From Corynebacterium crudilactis (lineage in GTDB: Bacteria > Actinomycetota > Actinomycetes > Mycobacteriales > Mycobacteriaceae): a stretch of 64,000 bases of DNA. Below the pieces are notes generated by a model, which did no database searches, had not been told where the DNA came from, and saw only the letters and a list, made by a program, of their open reading frames with translations. The stretch lies in assembly GCF_001643015.1 (NCBI RefSeq), contig NZ_CP015622.1:1005358-1069357 (forward strand), given 5' to 3'. The translations under genes were made by a program, and so were the position numbers. Shown in pieces: positions 45,823 through 55,689 of this stretch. The first letter of the stretch is position 1; each line of letters begins with the position of its first letter.

Positions 45823-47000
45823 TTTAGAGATGCTTTTCGACGCAAACCCAAGGCGATAATCGCCAGGATTAAGCCGAATGAAGTCATGAGGCCTCCAACT
45901 ATTCCAACGGATGCGAGTCCTAAGGAAGTGGAAATAGTCGCACCGGCTAACCAGGCAGCGATCGCGTTTCCTAAGTTGAACGCTCCAATGTTGAGTGAAG
46001 ACGCCAGCGTTGGGGCGCCGGAGGCATATTCGAGGACCACTGATTGTAGGGGTGCAATGGTGGCCATGCCGAAGAATCCTATAAAGAAGACTGTGGCTAG
46101 CGACAGTAAAGAACTATGGGCAGTGAATGTCAGTGCGAATAGTGAGATTGCTAGAAGAAGCAGCATTCCGAGCACTGTGTGCATTAGTGAGCGATCTATG
46201 AGCTTTCCACCTGTCCAGTTTCCTGTGAACATGCCAATTCCGACGATGATCAAAATCCAGCTCATGGAGTTTTCGGAGAAGCCGGCTACCTCGGTCATGA
46301 TGGGGGTGAGGAAGGTGAGTGCTGCAAAGACGCCACCAAATCCGAATAAGGTCATTAGTAAGGCAAGAATTACTTGTGGGTGACGCAGTGCCTTGATTTC
46401 TCGCTTGATGTTGACATCTTTGGGCGAGTGTAGATGTGGAATGAATAAGGCGATCGCCGCGGTTGTGAACGCGCTAAGGGCTGCGATAATAAGGAATGTA
46501 GTGCGCCAATTTGTTACTGTGCCGATCCATGTTCCGATTGGGACACCGATGAGGTTGGCCAGGGAAATTCCGCTGAACATATAGGCTACGGCGGCGCCTC
46601 GTTGGCCAGGTGCTGCGAGCTCCGCGGCTACAACGGTGCCGATTCCGAAGAATGCGCCGTGGGTGAACGAAGTGATGACGCGTCCCAGGATAAGAAGGGC
46701 GAAGTTGGGTGCTAGGGCGGAGAGGAGGTTGCCGGCAATAAGCAGCATCGTTAAAAAGAGCAGCATCTGCTTTCGGGGGCGCCTGATGCTGAGCAGTGTC
46801 ATGATTGGGGCGCCTATCGTGGCTCCGGCTGCGTAGGAAGAAATTACCCAACCAGTAACGGGGATGGAGGTTTCAAAGGTGTGCGCAATTTGGGGGAGGA
46901 GTCCGACTGGAACGAATTCAGTGACCCCTACAGCGAATACGCCTAATGCTAGAGCGGTGAGTTGAATGGATTTACTTGCAGGCGCGTTATATTCGCTCAT
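45819..47000 (-). CDS. MFS transporter (sugar/drug efflux, AraJ/PbuE-like)
   Basis: 393 aa from ATG 47000. Twelve helices; the opening ALALGVFAVGVTEFVPVGLLPQIA and SSYAAGATIGAPIMTLLSIRRPRKQMLL are typical of the DHA1 AraJ/YdhP-like group of efflux proteins. There is no ribosome site before the ATG (the bases are pyrimidine-rich), so translation may be leaderless or the start may differ. It is divergent from a MarR regulator, the usual layout for a regulated efflux pump. The substrate is unknown. Confidence 0.85.
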   Translation of the reverse strand: MSEYNAPASKSIQLTALALGVFAVGVTEFVPVGLLPQIAHTFETSIPVTGWVISSYAAGATIGAPIMTLLSIRRPRKQMLLFLTMLLIAGNLLSALAPNFALLILGRVITSFTHGAFFGIGTVVAAELAAPGQRGAAVAYMFSGISLANLIGVPIGTWIGTVTNWRTTFLIIAALSAFTTAAIALFIPHLHSPKDVNIKREIKALRHPQVILALLMTLFGFGGVFAALTFLTPIMTEVAGFSENSMSWILIIVGIGMFTGNWTGGKLIDRSLMHTVLGMLLLLAISLFALTFTAHSSLLSLATVFFIGFFGMATIAPLQSVVLEYASGAPTLASSLNIGAFNLGNAIAAWLAGATISTSLGLASVGIVGGLMTSFGLILAIIALGLRRKASLN

Positions 47001-47036
47001 GCAAGGAGAATTTAGTTGCAGGCGCGTGATATTGCA
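46976..47036. promoter_or_regulatory. Paired 18-bp repeats at the MFS/MarR divergent start region
   Basis: TTGCAGGCGCGTTATATT (46976-46993) recurs with one change at 47016-47033 (TTGCAGGCGCGTGATATT), 40 bp apart, on the same side of the helix. Each ends in a TGCAA that mirrors the opening TTGCA (46976-47004 and 47016-47036). The first covers the first codons of the MFS gene, the second lies just upstream. They are likely MarR operators. Confidence 0.6.
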
Positions 47037-47075
47037 AGTGTTAGTATTATTGAAGAAGATTTGAGGAGGTGAGCC

Positions 47076-47510
47076 ATGACAAAGATGGAAACCGGACTTG
47101 CGCAACGGTGGTGTGCGCTCAAAGTTATCCATGACCGGATTGAGACTCATGTAGAAAAGGATTTACAGGCACACCACGGAATCAGTGTGCGGGAGTTCTC
47201 ATTGCTCAGAGTGTTGAGCCGGCAACATGATGGGGAAGATGGTCACCTCACCATGGCGGCACTTGCTAAGTCTGTGGCACTAAGTCAAAGTGCAACGACT
47301 CGGTTGGTCTCGCGATTAGAGGAGCGCGGACTGCTCACAAGGTATATTTGCGCGACGGATCGTCGCGGAATCTATACCGATATCACCACTTTTGGCAGTG
47401 AATTGCTGGAGGACGCAACACCAACAAATGATGCGTCCTTGGAAGTAGTGTTAAATATTTTGCGCGATGAACCCGAATTAACACCGTTCATCGCGGTTAT
47501 GGAGTCCTAA
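47076..47510 (+). CDS. MarR-family regulator
   Basis: 144 aa, ATG 47076 behind GAGGAGGTGAG. Winged helix: LTMAALAKSVALSQSATTRLVSRLEERGLLTRYICATDRRGIYTDIT contains the recognition helix and the DRR wing. Helices at both ends form the dimer. It is divergent from the MFS gene and probably represses it (and itself) through the paired repeats in the short gap; a small phenolic or drug ligand would release it, as in the family. Confidence 0.9.
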   Translation: MTKMETGLAQRWCALKVIHDRIETHVEKDLQAHHGISVREFSLLRVLSRQHDGEDGHLTMAALAKSVALSQSATTRLVSRLEERGLLTRYICATDRRGIYTDITTFGSELLEDATPTNDASLEVVLNILRDEPELTPFIAVMES

Positions 47511-47529
47511 AAGGAGCCGTCGATAAGCG

Positions 47530-47775
47530 TTATTCTGCGGTCTTTAAGGCTTGCTCGACGCGCGCTGAGGCGCCGGCGAGATGCTCTTCGCAGCGCTTGG
47601 CTAGGGCTTCGCCACGCTCCCAGTATTTGAGAGATTCATCGAGGCCCATTTGGCCGAGCTCCAAAATTTTAACAATTTCCACGAGCTCATCGCGGGCGCG
47701 TTCGTAGGAAAGCTGTGCAACAGATTCAAAAGAGTCGTTGCCGCTGCCGGAACCAATAATATCTGGATTGGTCAT
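47530..47775 (-). CDS. xseB: Exodeoxyribonuclease VII small subunit
   Basis: 81 aa from ATG 47775 (TAGGAG upstream). XseB motif: [47 protein letters not shown], the helical hairpin that binds XseA. Exonuclease VII degrades single-stranded DNA from both ends. It lies 19 bp after xseA. Confidence 0.93.
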   Translation of the reverse strand: MTNPDIIGSGSGNDSFESVAQLSYERARDELVEIVKILELGQMGLDESLKYWERGEALAKRCEEHLAGASARVEQALKTAE

Positions 47776-47794
47776 TTTAATATCTCCTAAATTA

Positions 47795-49036
47795 TTAGTT
47801 TGCTTGCTGGACGCCCATGGACGCTGCGGTGATGGAGCCGTCTGCAACGCGGATGCGTAGCTGGCTGCCGGGAGGGGACTGCTCAATAGTGGTCACAACT
47901 TCAGCTGGACTACCGTCGCGGGGCAGTACCTGAACCACGGAATAGCCGCGGGCCAATGTTGCTGAAGGTCCCAGCGCAGCAACCTGGGCGCGCAAGGAGG
48001 TAACCATGGCTTGTTCGGTGCGCACAAGATGCGTGACATCGCGCCTAATCAAGTTCACGGCCTGGTTTATTTCTTCACGTCGGCGATTAATCGGAGTCAT
48101 CGGATCAGAAAGTACGGGCCGAGACCGGATCGCGGTGAGCGCTTGCTGCTCTCGCTGCACCCAACCACGCAATGCAGCAGCACTTCGGCCACGAAGCTGT
48201 GCGATCAGCAGGCGTTCTTCTGCAACATCAGGGACTACCCGTTTCGCAGCATCCGTAGGAGTGGCAGCGCGCAGATCCGCCACATTATCTAGCACTGGCG
48301 TATCAGGTTCATGACCAATGGCGGATACCACTGGAGTCTGGGTTGCCGCTACGGCACGCTGCAGAGCTTCCTCAGAGAAAGGAAGTAGATCCTCCACAGA
48401 ACCACCACCACGGGCAATGATGATGACATCAACGCGCGGATCTTGATCCAGGATGCGTAGCGCATCGATAATTTCCGGAACAGCAGATGCACCTTGGACC
48501 GCAGTGTTGATGACCTCAAATTGGACCTCAGGCCAACGATCCTGCGCCACACTCAATACATCGCGCTCTGCAGCAGAACCACGGCCAGTGATCAGACCAA
48601 CACGATTGGGAAGGAAAGGTAAGCGCTTTTTGCGAGAAGGATCAAATAGTCCCTCTGCAGCAAGTTTCTTACGCAGCTCTTCAATACGTGCAAGCAGCTC
48701 ACCGATACCCACTGGGCGGATATCGGTTACCCAGAGAGAAAAGGTGCCACGGCCAGCAAAAAATGCTGGTTTGCCGTACACAATTACTCGATCGCCATCT
48801 TTTAGCGGGGTAGGACGATTGCGGATGATATCGGTTGGGCACGTCAGCTGCACGGAAACTTCTTGTTCAACATCACGCAAAGTGAGATAAGAAAGCTTCC
48901 AATTCGGCTTGACATTGATTTGAGCTAATTGTCCTTCCACCCAGAGGTGGCCCAGCCGTTCAATCCATTGTTTAACTTGGGTATTTACTTCCCGTACTGG
49001 CCAGGGGGCTTCGGGGGTTGATTTCGCAGACGGCAC
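47795..49036 (-). CDS. xseA: Exodeoxyribonuclease VII large subunit
   Basis: 413 aa. N-terminal OB-fold domain (about 10-110; [26 protein letters not shown]), then the catalytic domain with [47 protein letters not shown] and [27 protein letters not shown], followed by a coiled-coil region for XseB and a short C-terminal strand domain. Usual length for the family. It is divergent from ispH, about 80 bp apart, an arrangement common in actinobacteria. Confidence 0.95.
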   Translation of the reverse strand: MPSAKSTPEAPWPVREVNTQVKQWIERLGHLWVEGQLAQINVKPNWKLSYLTLRDVEQEVSVQLTCPTDIIRNRPTPLKDGDRVIVYGKPAFFAGRGTFSLWVTDIRPVGIGELLARIEELRKKLAAEGLFDPSRKKRLPFLPNRVGLITGRGSAAERDVLSVAQDRWPEVQFEVINTAVQGASAVPEIIDALRILDQDPRVDVIIIARGGGSVEDLLPFSEEALQRAVAATQTPVVSAIGHEPDTPVLDNVADLRAATPTDAAKRVVPDVAEERLLIAQLRGRSAAALRGWVQREQQALTAIRSRPVLSDPMTPINRRREEINQAVNLIRRDVTHLVRTEQAMVTSLRAQVAALGPSATLARGYSVVQVLPRDGSPAEVVTTIEQSPPGSQLRIRVADGSITAASMGVQQAN

Positions 49037-49117
49037 AGGCGTGTGATTCTCCTTCTTCCAAGCGGTTGCTTTCCCCAGTCTAGGTGTTTGCCCTCAAGGT
49101 TGGATACGCTGGGAGGC

Positions 49118-50095
49118 ATGAGCTCACCAGTTATTAGCCCTAAAATTAAAACCGGAAAGAAGATCCTGCTTGCAGCCCCTCGCGGATACTGCGCCGGCGT
49201 GGACCGCGCAGTGGAAACCGTAGAGCGCGCATTGGAAGAATACGGTGCACCAATCTATGTCCGTAAAGAAATTGTGCACAACCGCTACGTTGTAGATACC
49301 TTGGCGGAAAAGGGCGCAATCTTTGTCAATGAAGCATCTGAAGCTCCAGAAGGTGCCAACATGGTATTTTCTGCGCACGGCGTGAGCCCAATGGTCCACG
49401 AAGAAGCAGCTGCCAAAAATATCAAGGCGATCGACGCAGCGTGCCCGCTGGTAACTAAGGTGCATAAGGAAGTGCAGCGCTTTGATAAGCAGGGCTTCCA
49501 CATTCTTTTCATCGGCCATGAAGGCCATGAAGAGGTAGAAGGCACCATGGGCCATTCTGTAGAGAAGACCCACTTGGTTGATGGCGTTGCAGGTATCGCA
49601 TCTTTGCCGGAGTTCTTGGCAGATGAGCTGAACCTGATTTGGTTGTCCCAGACCACGCTGTCAGTGGATGAGACGATGGAGATCGTCCGCGAGCTCAAGG
49701 CCAAGTACCCGCAGCTGCAGGATCCACCATCAGATGATATTTGCTATGCCACCCAGAACCGCCAGGTTGCAGTCAAGGCCATTGCAGAACGTTGTGAGCT
49801 GATGATTGTGGTGGGTTCACAGAACTCCTCCAACTCAGTTCGCCTGGTAGAAGTTGCTAAACAAAGCGGTGCAGACAACGCCTACTTGGTGGATTATGCT
49901 CGCGAAATTGATCCAGCGTGGTTTGAAGGCGTAGAAACTATCGGCATTTCCTCTGGCGCTTCTGTTCCAGAAATTCTCGTGCAGGGAGTCGTTGAGCGTT
50001 TGGCGCAATACGGCTTCGACGATGTTGAGGAAGTTACCTCGGCCGCAGAGAAGATCGTGTTCGCGCTGCCTCGCGTGCTGCGCCACAAGAACTAA
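49118..50095 (+). CDS. ispH: 4-Hydroxy-3-methylbut-2-enyl diphosphate reductase
   Basis: 325 aa from ATG 49118. It carries the three cysteines that hold the [4Fe-4S] cluster: [23 protein letters not shown] and [11 protein letters not shown], plus the VHNRYVV, HGVSP and [14 protein letters not shown] motifs. It makes IPP and DMAPP at the end of the MEP isoprenoid pathway, feeding the cis-prenyltransferase at 23.3 kb among others. It ends in a terminator shared with the convergent membrane protein gene. Confidence 0.97.
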   Translation: MSSPVISPKIKTGKKILLAAPRGYCAGVDRAVETVERALEEYGAPIYVRKEIVHNRYVVDTLAEKGAIFVNEASEAPEGANMVFSAHGVSPMVHEEAAAKNIKAIDAACPLVTKVHKEVQRFDKQGFHILFIGHEGHEEVEGTMGHSVEKTHLVDGVAGIASLPEFLADELNLIWLSQTTLSVDETMEIVRELKAKYPQLQDPPSDDICYATQNRQVAVKAIAERCELMIVVGSQNSSNSVRLVEVAKQSGADNAYLVDYAREIDPAWFEGVETIGISSGASVPEILVQGVVERLAQYGFDDVEEVTSAAEKIVFALPRVLRHKN

Positions 50096-50126
50096 AAAAA
50101 TCCCCGCCAATGAGCGGGGATTTTTT
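50094..50126. terminator. Bidirectional terminator after ispH
   Basis: AAAAAATCCCCGC (50095-50107) pairs with GCGGGGATTTTTT (50114-50126), 6-nt loop. It covers the last codons of the convergent gene. Confidence 0.92.
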
Positions 50127-50883
50127 AGCTATAAAGGTCATCGTCCAGCGAGCTGCGGCGGCGAGGCGCTTGTCGACGCTCGGTCGCTTCAGGCGCCCTC
50201 GGGCGTGGCTTGGGTGGCGGCACAACAGGATGACGTTGCCCAACGTGCTGACGGCGCTCTTGGCTCCTCTTGATCAACTCATCAACAGTTACCTGTGAAC
50301 CTTCACCAGCAGGCTGTGCACGGCGACTTCGCACCTTGGTGGATTGTGCACGAGCACGACGCGCTGCCGCTTGATTAGCTTGTTCAGCTTCACGTTGCGC
50401 ACGCCTCGTGCGTTCTCCAGAAACTTGTTGAGTCTCCTGATTCCTCCGTAGCAAAATGATTCTGATGACTGCGATCAGCGCCGCCACGAGTGTCACCATG
50501 ATCAATGTGGGGAAGAGCTGCGCCAACGGGTAGATAGCCGTGAGGATTTCTGTGGCAGAAACTCCGGGGGAGGCACTAGATACAGAGCCTTTTTGGGATA
50601 CAAACCACGCAGTAAGCGGTGTGAAAATGCCAAATAGGAGTGGAATAGACGCGACTGTTAAAAAGAGTCCGCGGGCTTCAACCAACAATGTCACGCCGAG
50701 CGTGGCAATGATGAAAACCAGCTGGAAGGGCAGTCCAATCACACCCATCAACAAGCTGATAAGCATTCCCGTAATAAGGGACGCGAAAACAACTGAAGGG
50801 CCAGACCATGTGGGCAAACCTATGAATGCAGTTTGCTGTGATGGCTTGGAGCTTCTCCTCGACGATGCTGATCCATGTGACAC
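50125..50883 (-). CDS. DUF6542-like membrane protein
   Basis: 252 aa. Four hydrophobic helices between about residues 25 and 145 (GPSVVFASLITGMLISLLMG is the first), followed by a long, basic, Arg/Gln/Ala-rich cytoplasmic tail (ERTRRAQREAEQANQAAARRARAQSTK) and a Pro/Arg-rich end. The domain resembles DUF6542, found next to ispH/xseA in actinobacteria; the function is unknown. The tail is probably disordered. Confidence 0.78.
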   Translation of the reverse strand: MSHGSASSRRSSKPSQQTAFIGLPTWSGPSVVFASLITGMLISLLMGVIGLPFQLVFIIATLGVTLLVEARGLFLTVASIPLLFGIFTPLTAWFVSQKGSVSSASPGVSATEILTAIYPLAQLFPTLIMVTLVAALIAVIRIILLRRNQETQQVSGERTRRAQREAEQANQAAARRARAQSTKVRSRRAQPAGEGSQVTVDELIKRSQERRQHVGQRHPVVPPPKPRPRAPEATERRQAPRRRSSLDDDLYS

Positions 50884-50938
50884 GTGTGATTACTTTACCG
50901 GTCTAATAGCTATTTACTAATTAAGTCGACTTGAATAT

Positions 50939-52348
50939 CTAGTTCTTTTTGCGCATTTTATCTAATGTCTGCCGTGCAGAGGTGAATCTTCGTTTTAATT
51001 CTCTGCGCCGGACCTCATTAGGATCCAAGGACTCAGGATCTACATCCACAAAATCCGGAAGATTGAGGTCATTGCCCTCCGCATCGCCAAGGAGATTCTG
51101 GTAGTAGCGTTTGCGGAACAACTCTCCATCGGCTTCCATGGCATGCCCCGCTGCCTCGCCATAAGTGCTCGCGAATGTCATATCAGCTGCCATTTTTTCA
51201 CCGGCACGCAAAGAAGTCATGTCCTGGAAATAACGGAAGACCACAGCAATCATCGCAGCTACTGGCACTGCGAGGAAGGCGCCAATAATATTAAAGAGTG
51301 TGCCGCCAACGGTGACTGACAATAAGACCAGAACGGGGTGCAAATTCATCGCCTTGGATTGCAACAGCGGAGACAAAATATTGCCTTCCAATTGCTGTAC
51401 GGCAACAACAATGACCAAAACAATGACAGCTTCGGTGAATCCTAAGGAAACTAAAGCAACTAAAACTGCGAGAGCTCCTGCGGTGAATGCTCCAATGATG
51501 GGGATAAAACCAGCAACGAAGGTAATCACTGCGAGAGCCAACGCCATAGGCACTCCGACAATTAATAAGCCGATGCCAATGAAAACCGCATCAACCGCAG
51601 AAACTACAGCTTGGGCTCGAATGAAACCCGACAGGGTAGTCCAGGCACGAGTGAGCAATTCAGTGGCGTGCCAACCGGAATTTTCGCCACCAATCTTACG
51701 GACCCAGGGTAAGAAACGGTGCCCATCTTTAAGGAAGAAGAACGTCAGCACCAACACCACACCAAGGGTGATGATGACGCTGGTTGCAGCACCCAAGCCT
51801 GAGAAGATCTCACCAGCAATCGTGCCAGCCTGGTTTTGCAACCACGCCGCAGCCTCATTGAAATAGCTATTGAGATCTTCTGAATCTAGGTTCAGTGGGG
51901 GACCTTGGAGCCATAACTGAATGCTCAAGATACCTTCAAAAGCTTGGAAATATAACACCTGAGACTGCTGCGCGATACTTGGCGCAATCACCCACATGAC
52001 AGCACCCATGATGGCGAAAAAGGTGCCAATGGTAATTAATGCCGCCAGTGCGCTCGGTACTCCGTGCCTACGCAGCCAAGAGTTCGGAGAAGACAACACC
52101 GTGCAAATGATAATCGCGAGAGTAACCGGCAAAATACCTTGCCAAAATCTTCCAATTACCCACCACACAACGAAAGCTGCTGCAGCTACGAAAACCAAGC
52201 GCAAGCTCCACATGGAGATGCTTTTGAAATAATCGCTAATAACAACAGCACGGTCAATGCGGTCTATGCGACTGCCTGATTGCGCTTTCTCGGTTGATTC
52301 ACCGGTTGAGCTGTCAGGGTCTTGAGTGAAGTCATCCATTGTTGCCAC
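50939..52348 (-). CDS. AI-2E/PerM-family membrane protein
   Basis: 469 aa. About eight hydrophobic helices; the family core FFFLKDGHRFLPWV and GFIPIIGAFTAGALAVLVAL ... VVAVQQLEGNILSPLLQSKAMNLHPVLVLLSV is clear. The PF01594 family includes the E. coli AI-2 exporter TqsA and sodium/proton antiporters; the substrate here is unknown. The C-terminal 100 residues are a charged cytoplasmic extension. The start has the acidic MATMDDFTQDPDSS stretch. Confidence 0.85.
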   Translation of the reverse strand: MATMDDFTQDPDSSTGESTEKAQSGSRIDRIDRAVVISDYFKSISMWSLRLVFVAAAAFVVWWVIGRFWQGILPVTLAIIICTVLSSPNSWLRRHGVPSALAALITIGTFFAIMGAVMWVIAPSIAQQSQVLYFQAFEGILSIQLWLQGPPLNLDSEDLNSYFNEAAAWLQNQAGTIAGEIFSGLGAATSVIITLGVVLVLTFFFLKDGHRFLPWVRKIGGENSGWHATELLTRAWTTLSGFIRAQAVVSAVDAVFIGIGLLIVGVPMALALAVITFVAGFIPIIGAFTAGALAVLVALVSLGFTEAVIVLVIVVAVQQLEGNILSPLLQSKAMNLHPVLVLLSVTVGGTLFNIIGAFLAVPVAAMIAVVFRYFQDMTSLRAGEKMAADMTFASTYGEAAGHAMEADGELFRKRYYQNLLGDAEGNDLNLPDFVDVDPESLDPNEVRRRELKRRFTSARQTLDKMRKKN

Positions 52349-52378
52349 GATTATCTATTTTGCATGGTTATTGTCTTT

Positions 52379-52410
52379 AAAGCACGAAACACTCTTAAAG
52401 GAGTGCTTTT
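52379..52410 (-). terminator. Hairpin at the end of metS
   Basis: AAAGCAC and GTGCTTT arms (52379-52385, 52403-52409) with an inner CACTC/GAGTG pairing, overlapping the metS stop. Probable terminator of metP-metS. Confidence 0.5.
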
Positions 52411-52591
52411 AAACGTTTGATGGGCGTTCAAATTCTTGTTCAATAAGAACCGTGTCGGTGGCATAAGGAGAAGCTCCAAACAAGCCGACCTTCTCATCAG
52501 GGGAGCGGCGCAGTGCCAACGTGCTGTACACCAGGCCACCCCAAATGATGACTATGAACAACACCATCATGATGATTGCAGTAGTACTCAT
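52409..52591 (-). CDS. metS: Methionine/alanine importer small subunit MetS
   Basis: 60 aa. One membrane helix at residues about 5-27 (IIMMVLFIVIIWGGLVYSTLALRRSPDE), then a short charged cytoplasmic tail. In C. glutamicum MetS is the small essential partner of MetP for sodium-dependent methionine and alanine uptake. Its ATG shares a base with the metP stop (TAATG), so the two are translationally coupled. Confidence 0.93.
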   Translation of the reverse strand: MSTTAIIMMVLFIVIIWGGLVYSTLALRRSPDEKVGLFGASPYATDTVLIEQEFERPSNV

Positions 52592-54282
52592 TATGACTCC
52601 TTAGCTTCAGGGTTAGTGACTGCAATGGTAGGGAAGCGGGAAGCGTCTTCTGTGGCATCGAAGGGCACGATCGGATCCGTAGACGCCCAACGGCGAGGTC
52701 GGTGCAATGAACGCTTGAACTCCGGCAGGACGCCAAAATCGGAGCCAGGTGGGCCGTCGACAAGCGTGCCCTTTGGCCAAGCCACTAATGGGAGCAGGAA
52801 TGCTGCCACCAAGATCACTCCGAGCACACCCCAGCCAAACAGGCCATTTTGTAGCACCGTATAACCGCCGTAAGGCTCATTGATAAGAGAGATGAGCTCA
52901 AGTGCCAGGGTAGAGCCCAGAACCAACGTGGTGATGTTGACTACAGAAATGCGCCAAATTGTGTTCACCTTGAATGCTGAGATCGCATTGAGGTGCGTGG
53001 AGAATTCATCGATGCGACGCAGCACCCAGTCAATGGTGACCACAGCGATTAAAGCCACCGCCACGATGCCGATATTGTTGGTGAATTTATCCATGATGTC
53101 GAGTGTCGCCAAACCAGAGGTAGTGGAGAACAGTGCGAGAGACAAAATGGCCATGAAGATACCCACACCAATAGCTGCAGTTTTACGCGGCAACCCAAAT
53201 TTATCCTTGACCGCAGAGACCACAACTTCCAACAGTGAGAATAGGGAAGTAAAGCCAGCAATGGTCAGCGAGCTGAAGAACAAGAAACCAAACAGCGCAC
53301 CAAAAGGCATCTCATTGATGATGGCCGGGAAAGCTACGAAGGCAAGACCAATACCCGAAGTAGCAACCTCATCCACACCTACGCCAGCATTAGCAGCCAT
53401 AAAACCAAGTGCTGCGAAAACACCGATACCGGCAAGAACCTCAAAAGAAGAGTTAGCAAAACCAGTAACAAGGCCTGTGCTGGTGAGATTTGTACGTGGC
53501 TTGAGATAAGAGGAATAGGTGAGCATGATGCCGAAACCAACAGACAAGGAGAAGAAAATCTGCCCATACGCAGCAATCCACACCGTTGGATTCTTCAGCG
53601 CTTCCCAGTTAGGGGTAAACAGCGCATCCAAACCAACCTCCGCGCCGGGGAGTAAAACAGCCTGAACGACCACGATGATGAAGATAATGACCAGCAGAGG
53701 CATGAAGACCATGTTGACTCGGCCAATGCCCTTATCCACACCAATGGCAAGAACCACAACGGCCGCGATCCATACGACAAACAGCGCGATTGCGATCTGC
53801 GGAACAATATCGAGAGACACCACAGCAGCGGAATCAAACTTCAAGAAGTCGGCGAAGAAATAAGTATCGGGATCATCTCCCCATGCTTTATTCAATGATT
53901 TGAAAGCATAAAGCCCAGCCCAACCGATGATCGCTGCGTAATAAATGGTGATAAAGAATGCGATTCCGACCTGGATCCAACCGATGGTTTCGGTTTGCTT
54001 TTTAAAACGTCGAAAAGCAAGGGGCGCTGAGCCCCTATAACGGTGACCGAGTGCGAAATCTAAGAACAACAGCGGGATACCCGCAGTGAGCAGGGCGATG
54101 GCATAAGGGATGAGGAAGGCACCGCCACCATTGTCATAAGCGACATAAGGGAAACGCCAAATATTGCCCAGACCGACCGCAGAGCCAATCGCAGCAAGGA
54201 TAAACACAGAACGGGAAGAAAATACTTCGCGGCGCTCGCCTTTTGGGGCAGTTGTTGAGGCCGCATGTTGTGGAGTTGACAT
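52591..54282 (-). CDS. metP: Methionine/alanine importer MetP (sodium:neurotransmitter symporter family)
   Basis: 563 aa, LeuT fold with 12 helices. Opening AAIGSAVGLGNIWRFPYVAYDNGGGAFLIPY is the SNF/NSS helix 1 signature with the Na+/substrate unwound stretch. Further ILTYSSYLKPRTN and GIGVFAALGFMA are conserved. Together with MetS it forms the C. glutamicum secondary uptake system for methionine and alanine. The preceding gap to ychF (257 bp) holds its promoter. Confidence 0.94.
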   Translation of the reverse strand: MSTPQHAASTTAPKGERREVFSSRSVFILAAIGSAVGLGNIWRFPYVAYDNGGGAFLIPYAIALLTAGIPLLFLDFALGHRYRGSAPLAFRRFKKQTETIGWIQVGIAFFITIYYAAIIGWAGLYAFKSLNKAWGDDPDTYFFADFLKFDSAAVVSLDIVPQIAIALFVVWIAAVVVLAIGVDKGIGRVNMVFMPLLVIIFIIVVVQAVLLPGAEVGLDALFTPNWEALKNPTVWIAAYGQIFFSLSVGFGIMLTYSSYLKPRTNLTSTGLVTGFANSSFEVLAGIGVFAALGFMAANAGVGVDEVATSGIGLAFVAFPAIINEMPFGALFGFLFFSSLTIAGFTSLFSLLEVVVSAVKDKFGLPRKTAAIGVGIFMAILSLALFSTTSGLATLDIMDKFTNNIGIVAVALIAVVTIDWVLRRIDEFSTHLNAISAFKVNTIWRISVVNITTLVLGSTLALELISLINEPYGGYTVLQNGLFGWGVLGVILVAAFLLPLVAWPKGTLVDGPPGSDFGVLPEFKRSLHRPRRWASTDPIVPFDATEDASRFPTIAVTNPEAKES

Positions 54283-54539
54283 ATTTAAGAGCGTCTCCAG
54301 TCATGCATGAAGGATTAATAAGAATGCCCCAAGCATCAGAACAGTCCTGTGTGTGGTCCGAACCTAACGCTCTCCTCGTTCTACGCCTGGTGTGGCCGTT
54401 GTCTGGAAAATCGGGGGTGATCAAAATTAAGCTGAAATTATCTTAACAGTGCAACAGGTAGAAGTTCTCAAAAGTTTGCTACCTAATTTTCTACCGCGTT
54501 ATTTAGGTTCCCTCAAGAGGATTGATAGGATATGTGCCT

Positions 54540-55625
54540 GTGACCCTTACTCTTGGAATTGTCGGACTGCCCAACGTTGGCAAGTCCACCCTGTTCAATG
54601 CACTGACCCGCAACGATGTGCTTGCAGCGAATTACCCATTCGCCACCATCGAGCCAAACGTGGGACTCGTTGAGCTCCCTGACTCCCGCTTGAACCGTCT
54701 TGCGGAAATCTTTGGCTCCGAGCGCATTCTGCCCGCAACCGTGTCTTTCGTGGATATCGCAGGCATCGTCAAGGGTGCTTCCGAGGGGGAAGGAATGGGT
54801 AACGCCTTCCTCGCTAATATCCGCGAAGCTGACGCCATCTGCCAAGTTGTGCGCGCTTTCTCTGACGAAAACGTTATCCACGTTGACGGTGAAGTTAACC
54901 CGGCAACCGATATTGCGGTGATTAACACCGAGCTGATCCTCGCGGATCTACAGACGGTGGAAAAGGCGCTGCCACGCCTTGAGAAGGATGCGCGCAAGGA
55001 TAAGGCGCTTCTCGACGTCGTCTCGGAGACAAAGAAAGCTCTCGATATCTTGAGCGATGATCGCACCCTGTTCTCTGCAGAAAAGAGCGGTGACATCGAT
55101 CTTGCACTGCTCCGCGACCTGCACCTGATGACTGCGAAGCCCTTCCTGTACGTCTTCAACTCCGATGAGGGAGTACTGACCGATGATGCGAAGAAGGATG
55201 AACTCCGCGCATTGGTTGCACCAGCTGACTGTGTCTTCCTTGACGCTCAGACTGAGACTGAACTTCTTGAACTCGAAGAAGATGAAGCTGCTGAACTTCT
55301 AGAAGGCGTTGGCCAGACTGAGCCAGGACTGCACTCTCTCGCACGCGCAGGCTTTGAGACCCTAGGGCTGCAGACCTACCTCACCGCCGGTCCTAAGGAA
55401 ACACGCGCATGGACCATCAACAAGGGTGATACCGCTCCTCAGGCTGCAGGCGTTATTCACTCTGATTTTGAGCGTGGCTTCATCAAGGCAGAAATCGTGT
55501 CCTTCACAGACCTCGACGCTGCTGGCTCCATGGCTGACGCTAAGTCACAGGGCAAGGTCCGCCAAGAAGGCAAGGACTACGTTATGGCCGATGGTGACAT
55601 CGTAGACTTTAAATTCAACGTCTAG
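54540..55625 (+). CDS. ychF: GTPase-like ATPase YchF
   Basis: 361 aa from GTG 54540 (TLTLGIVGLPNVGKSTLFNAL), 9 bp after AGGA; upstream in-frame ATG/GTG codons are too close to that site. OBG-family protein: P-loop GLPNVGKST, VDIAG (G3), a helical coiled-coil insertion, and a C-terminal TGS domain (TAGPKETRAWTINKG ... DFERGFIKAEIVSF). YchF binds ribosomes, hydrolyses ATP rather than GTP and responds to redox. Usual length. A terminator follows. Confidence 0.95.
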   Translation: MTLTLGIVGLPNVGKSTLFNALTRNDVLAANYPFATIEPNVGLVELPDSRLNRLAEIFGSERILPATVSFVDIAGIVKGASEGEGMGNAFLANIREADAICQVVRAFSDENVIHVDGEVNPATDIAVINTELILADLQTVEKALPRLEKDARKDKALLDVVSETKKALDILSDDRTLFSAEKSGDIDLALLRDLHLMTAKPFLYVFNSDEGVLTDDAKKDELRALVAPADCVFLDAQTETELLELEEDEAAELLEGVGQTEPGLHSLARAGFETLGLQTYLTAGPKETRAWTINKGDTAPQAAGVIHSDFERGFIKAEIVSFTDLDAAGSMADAKSQGKVRQEGKDYVMADGDIVDFKFNV

Positions 55626-55657
55626 GAACAAAAACCAAGAGTTTTTATTGACTCTCT

Positions 55658-55685
55658 GACCCACACTTATTTTCAAGTGTGGGTC
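55658..55685 (+). terminator. Terminator after ychF
   Basis: Perfect 11-bp arms GACCCACACTT (55658-55668) and AAGTGTGGGTC (55675-55685), 6-nt loop, then ATTTTTGTG. Confidence 0.88.
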
Positions 55686-55689
55686 ATTT

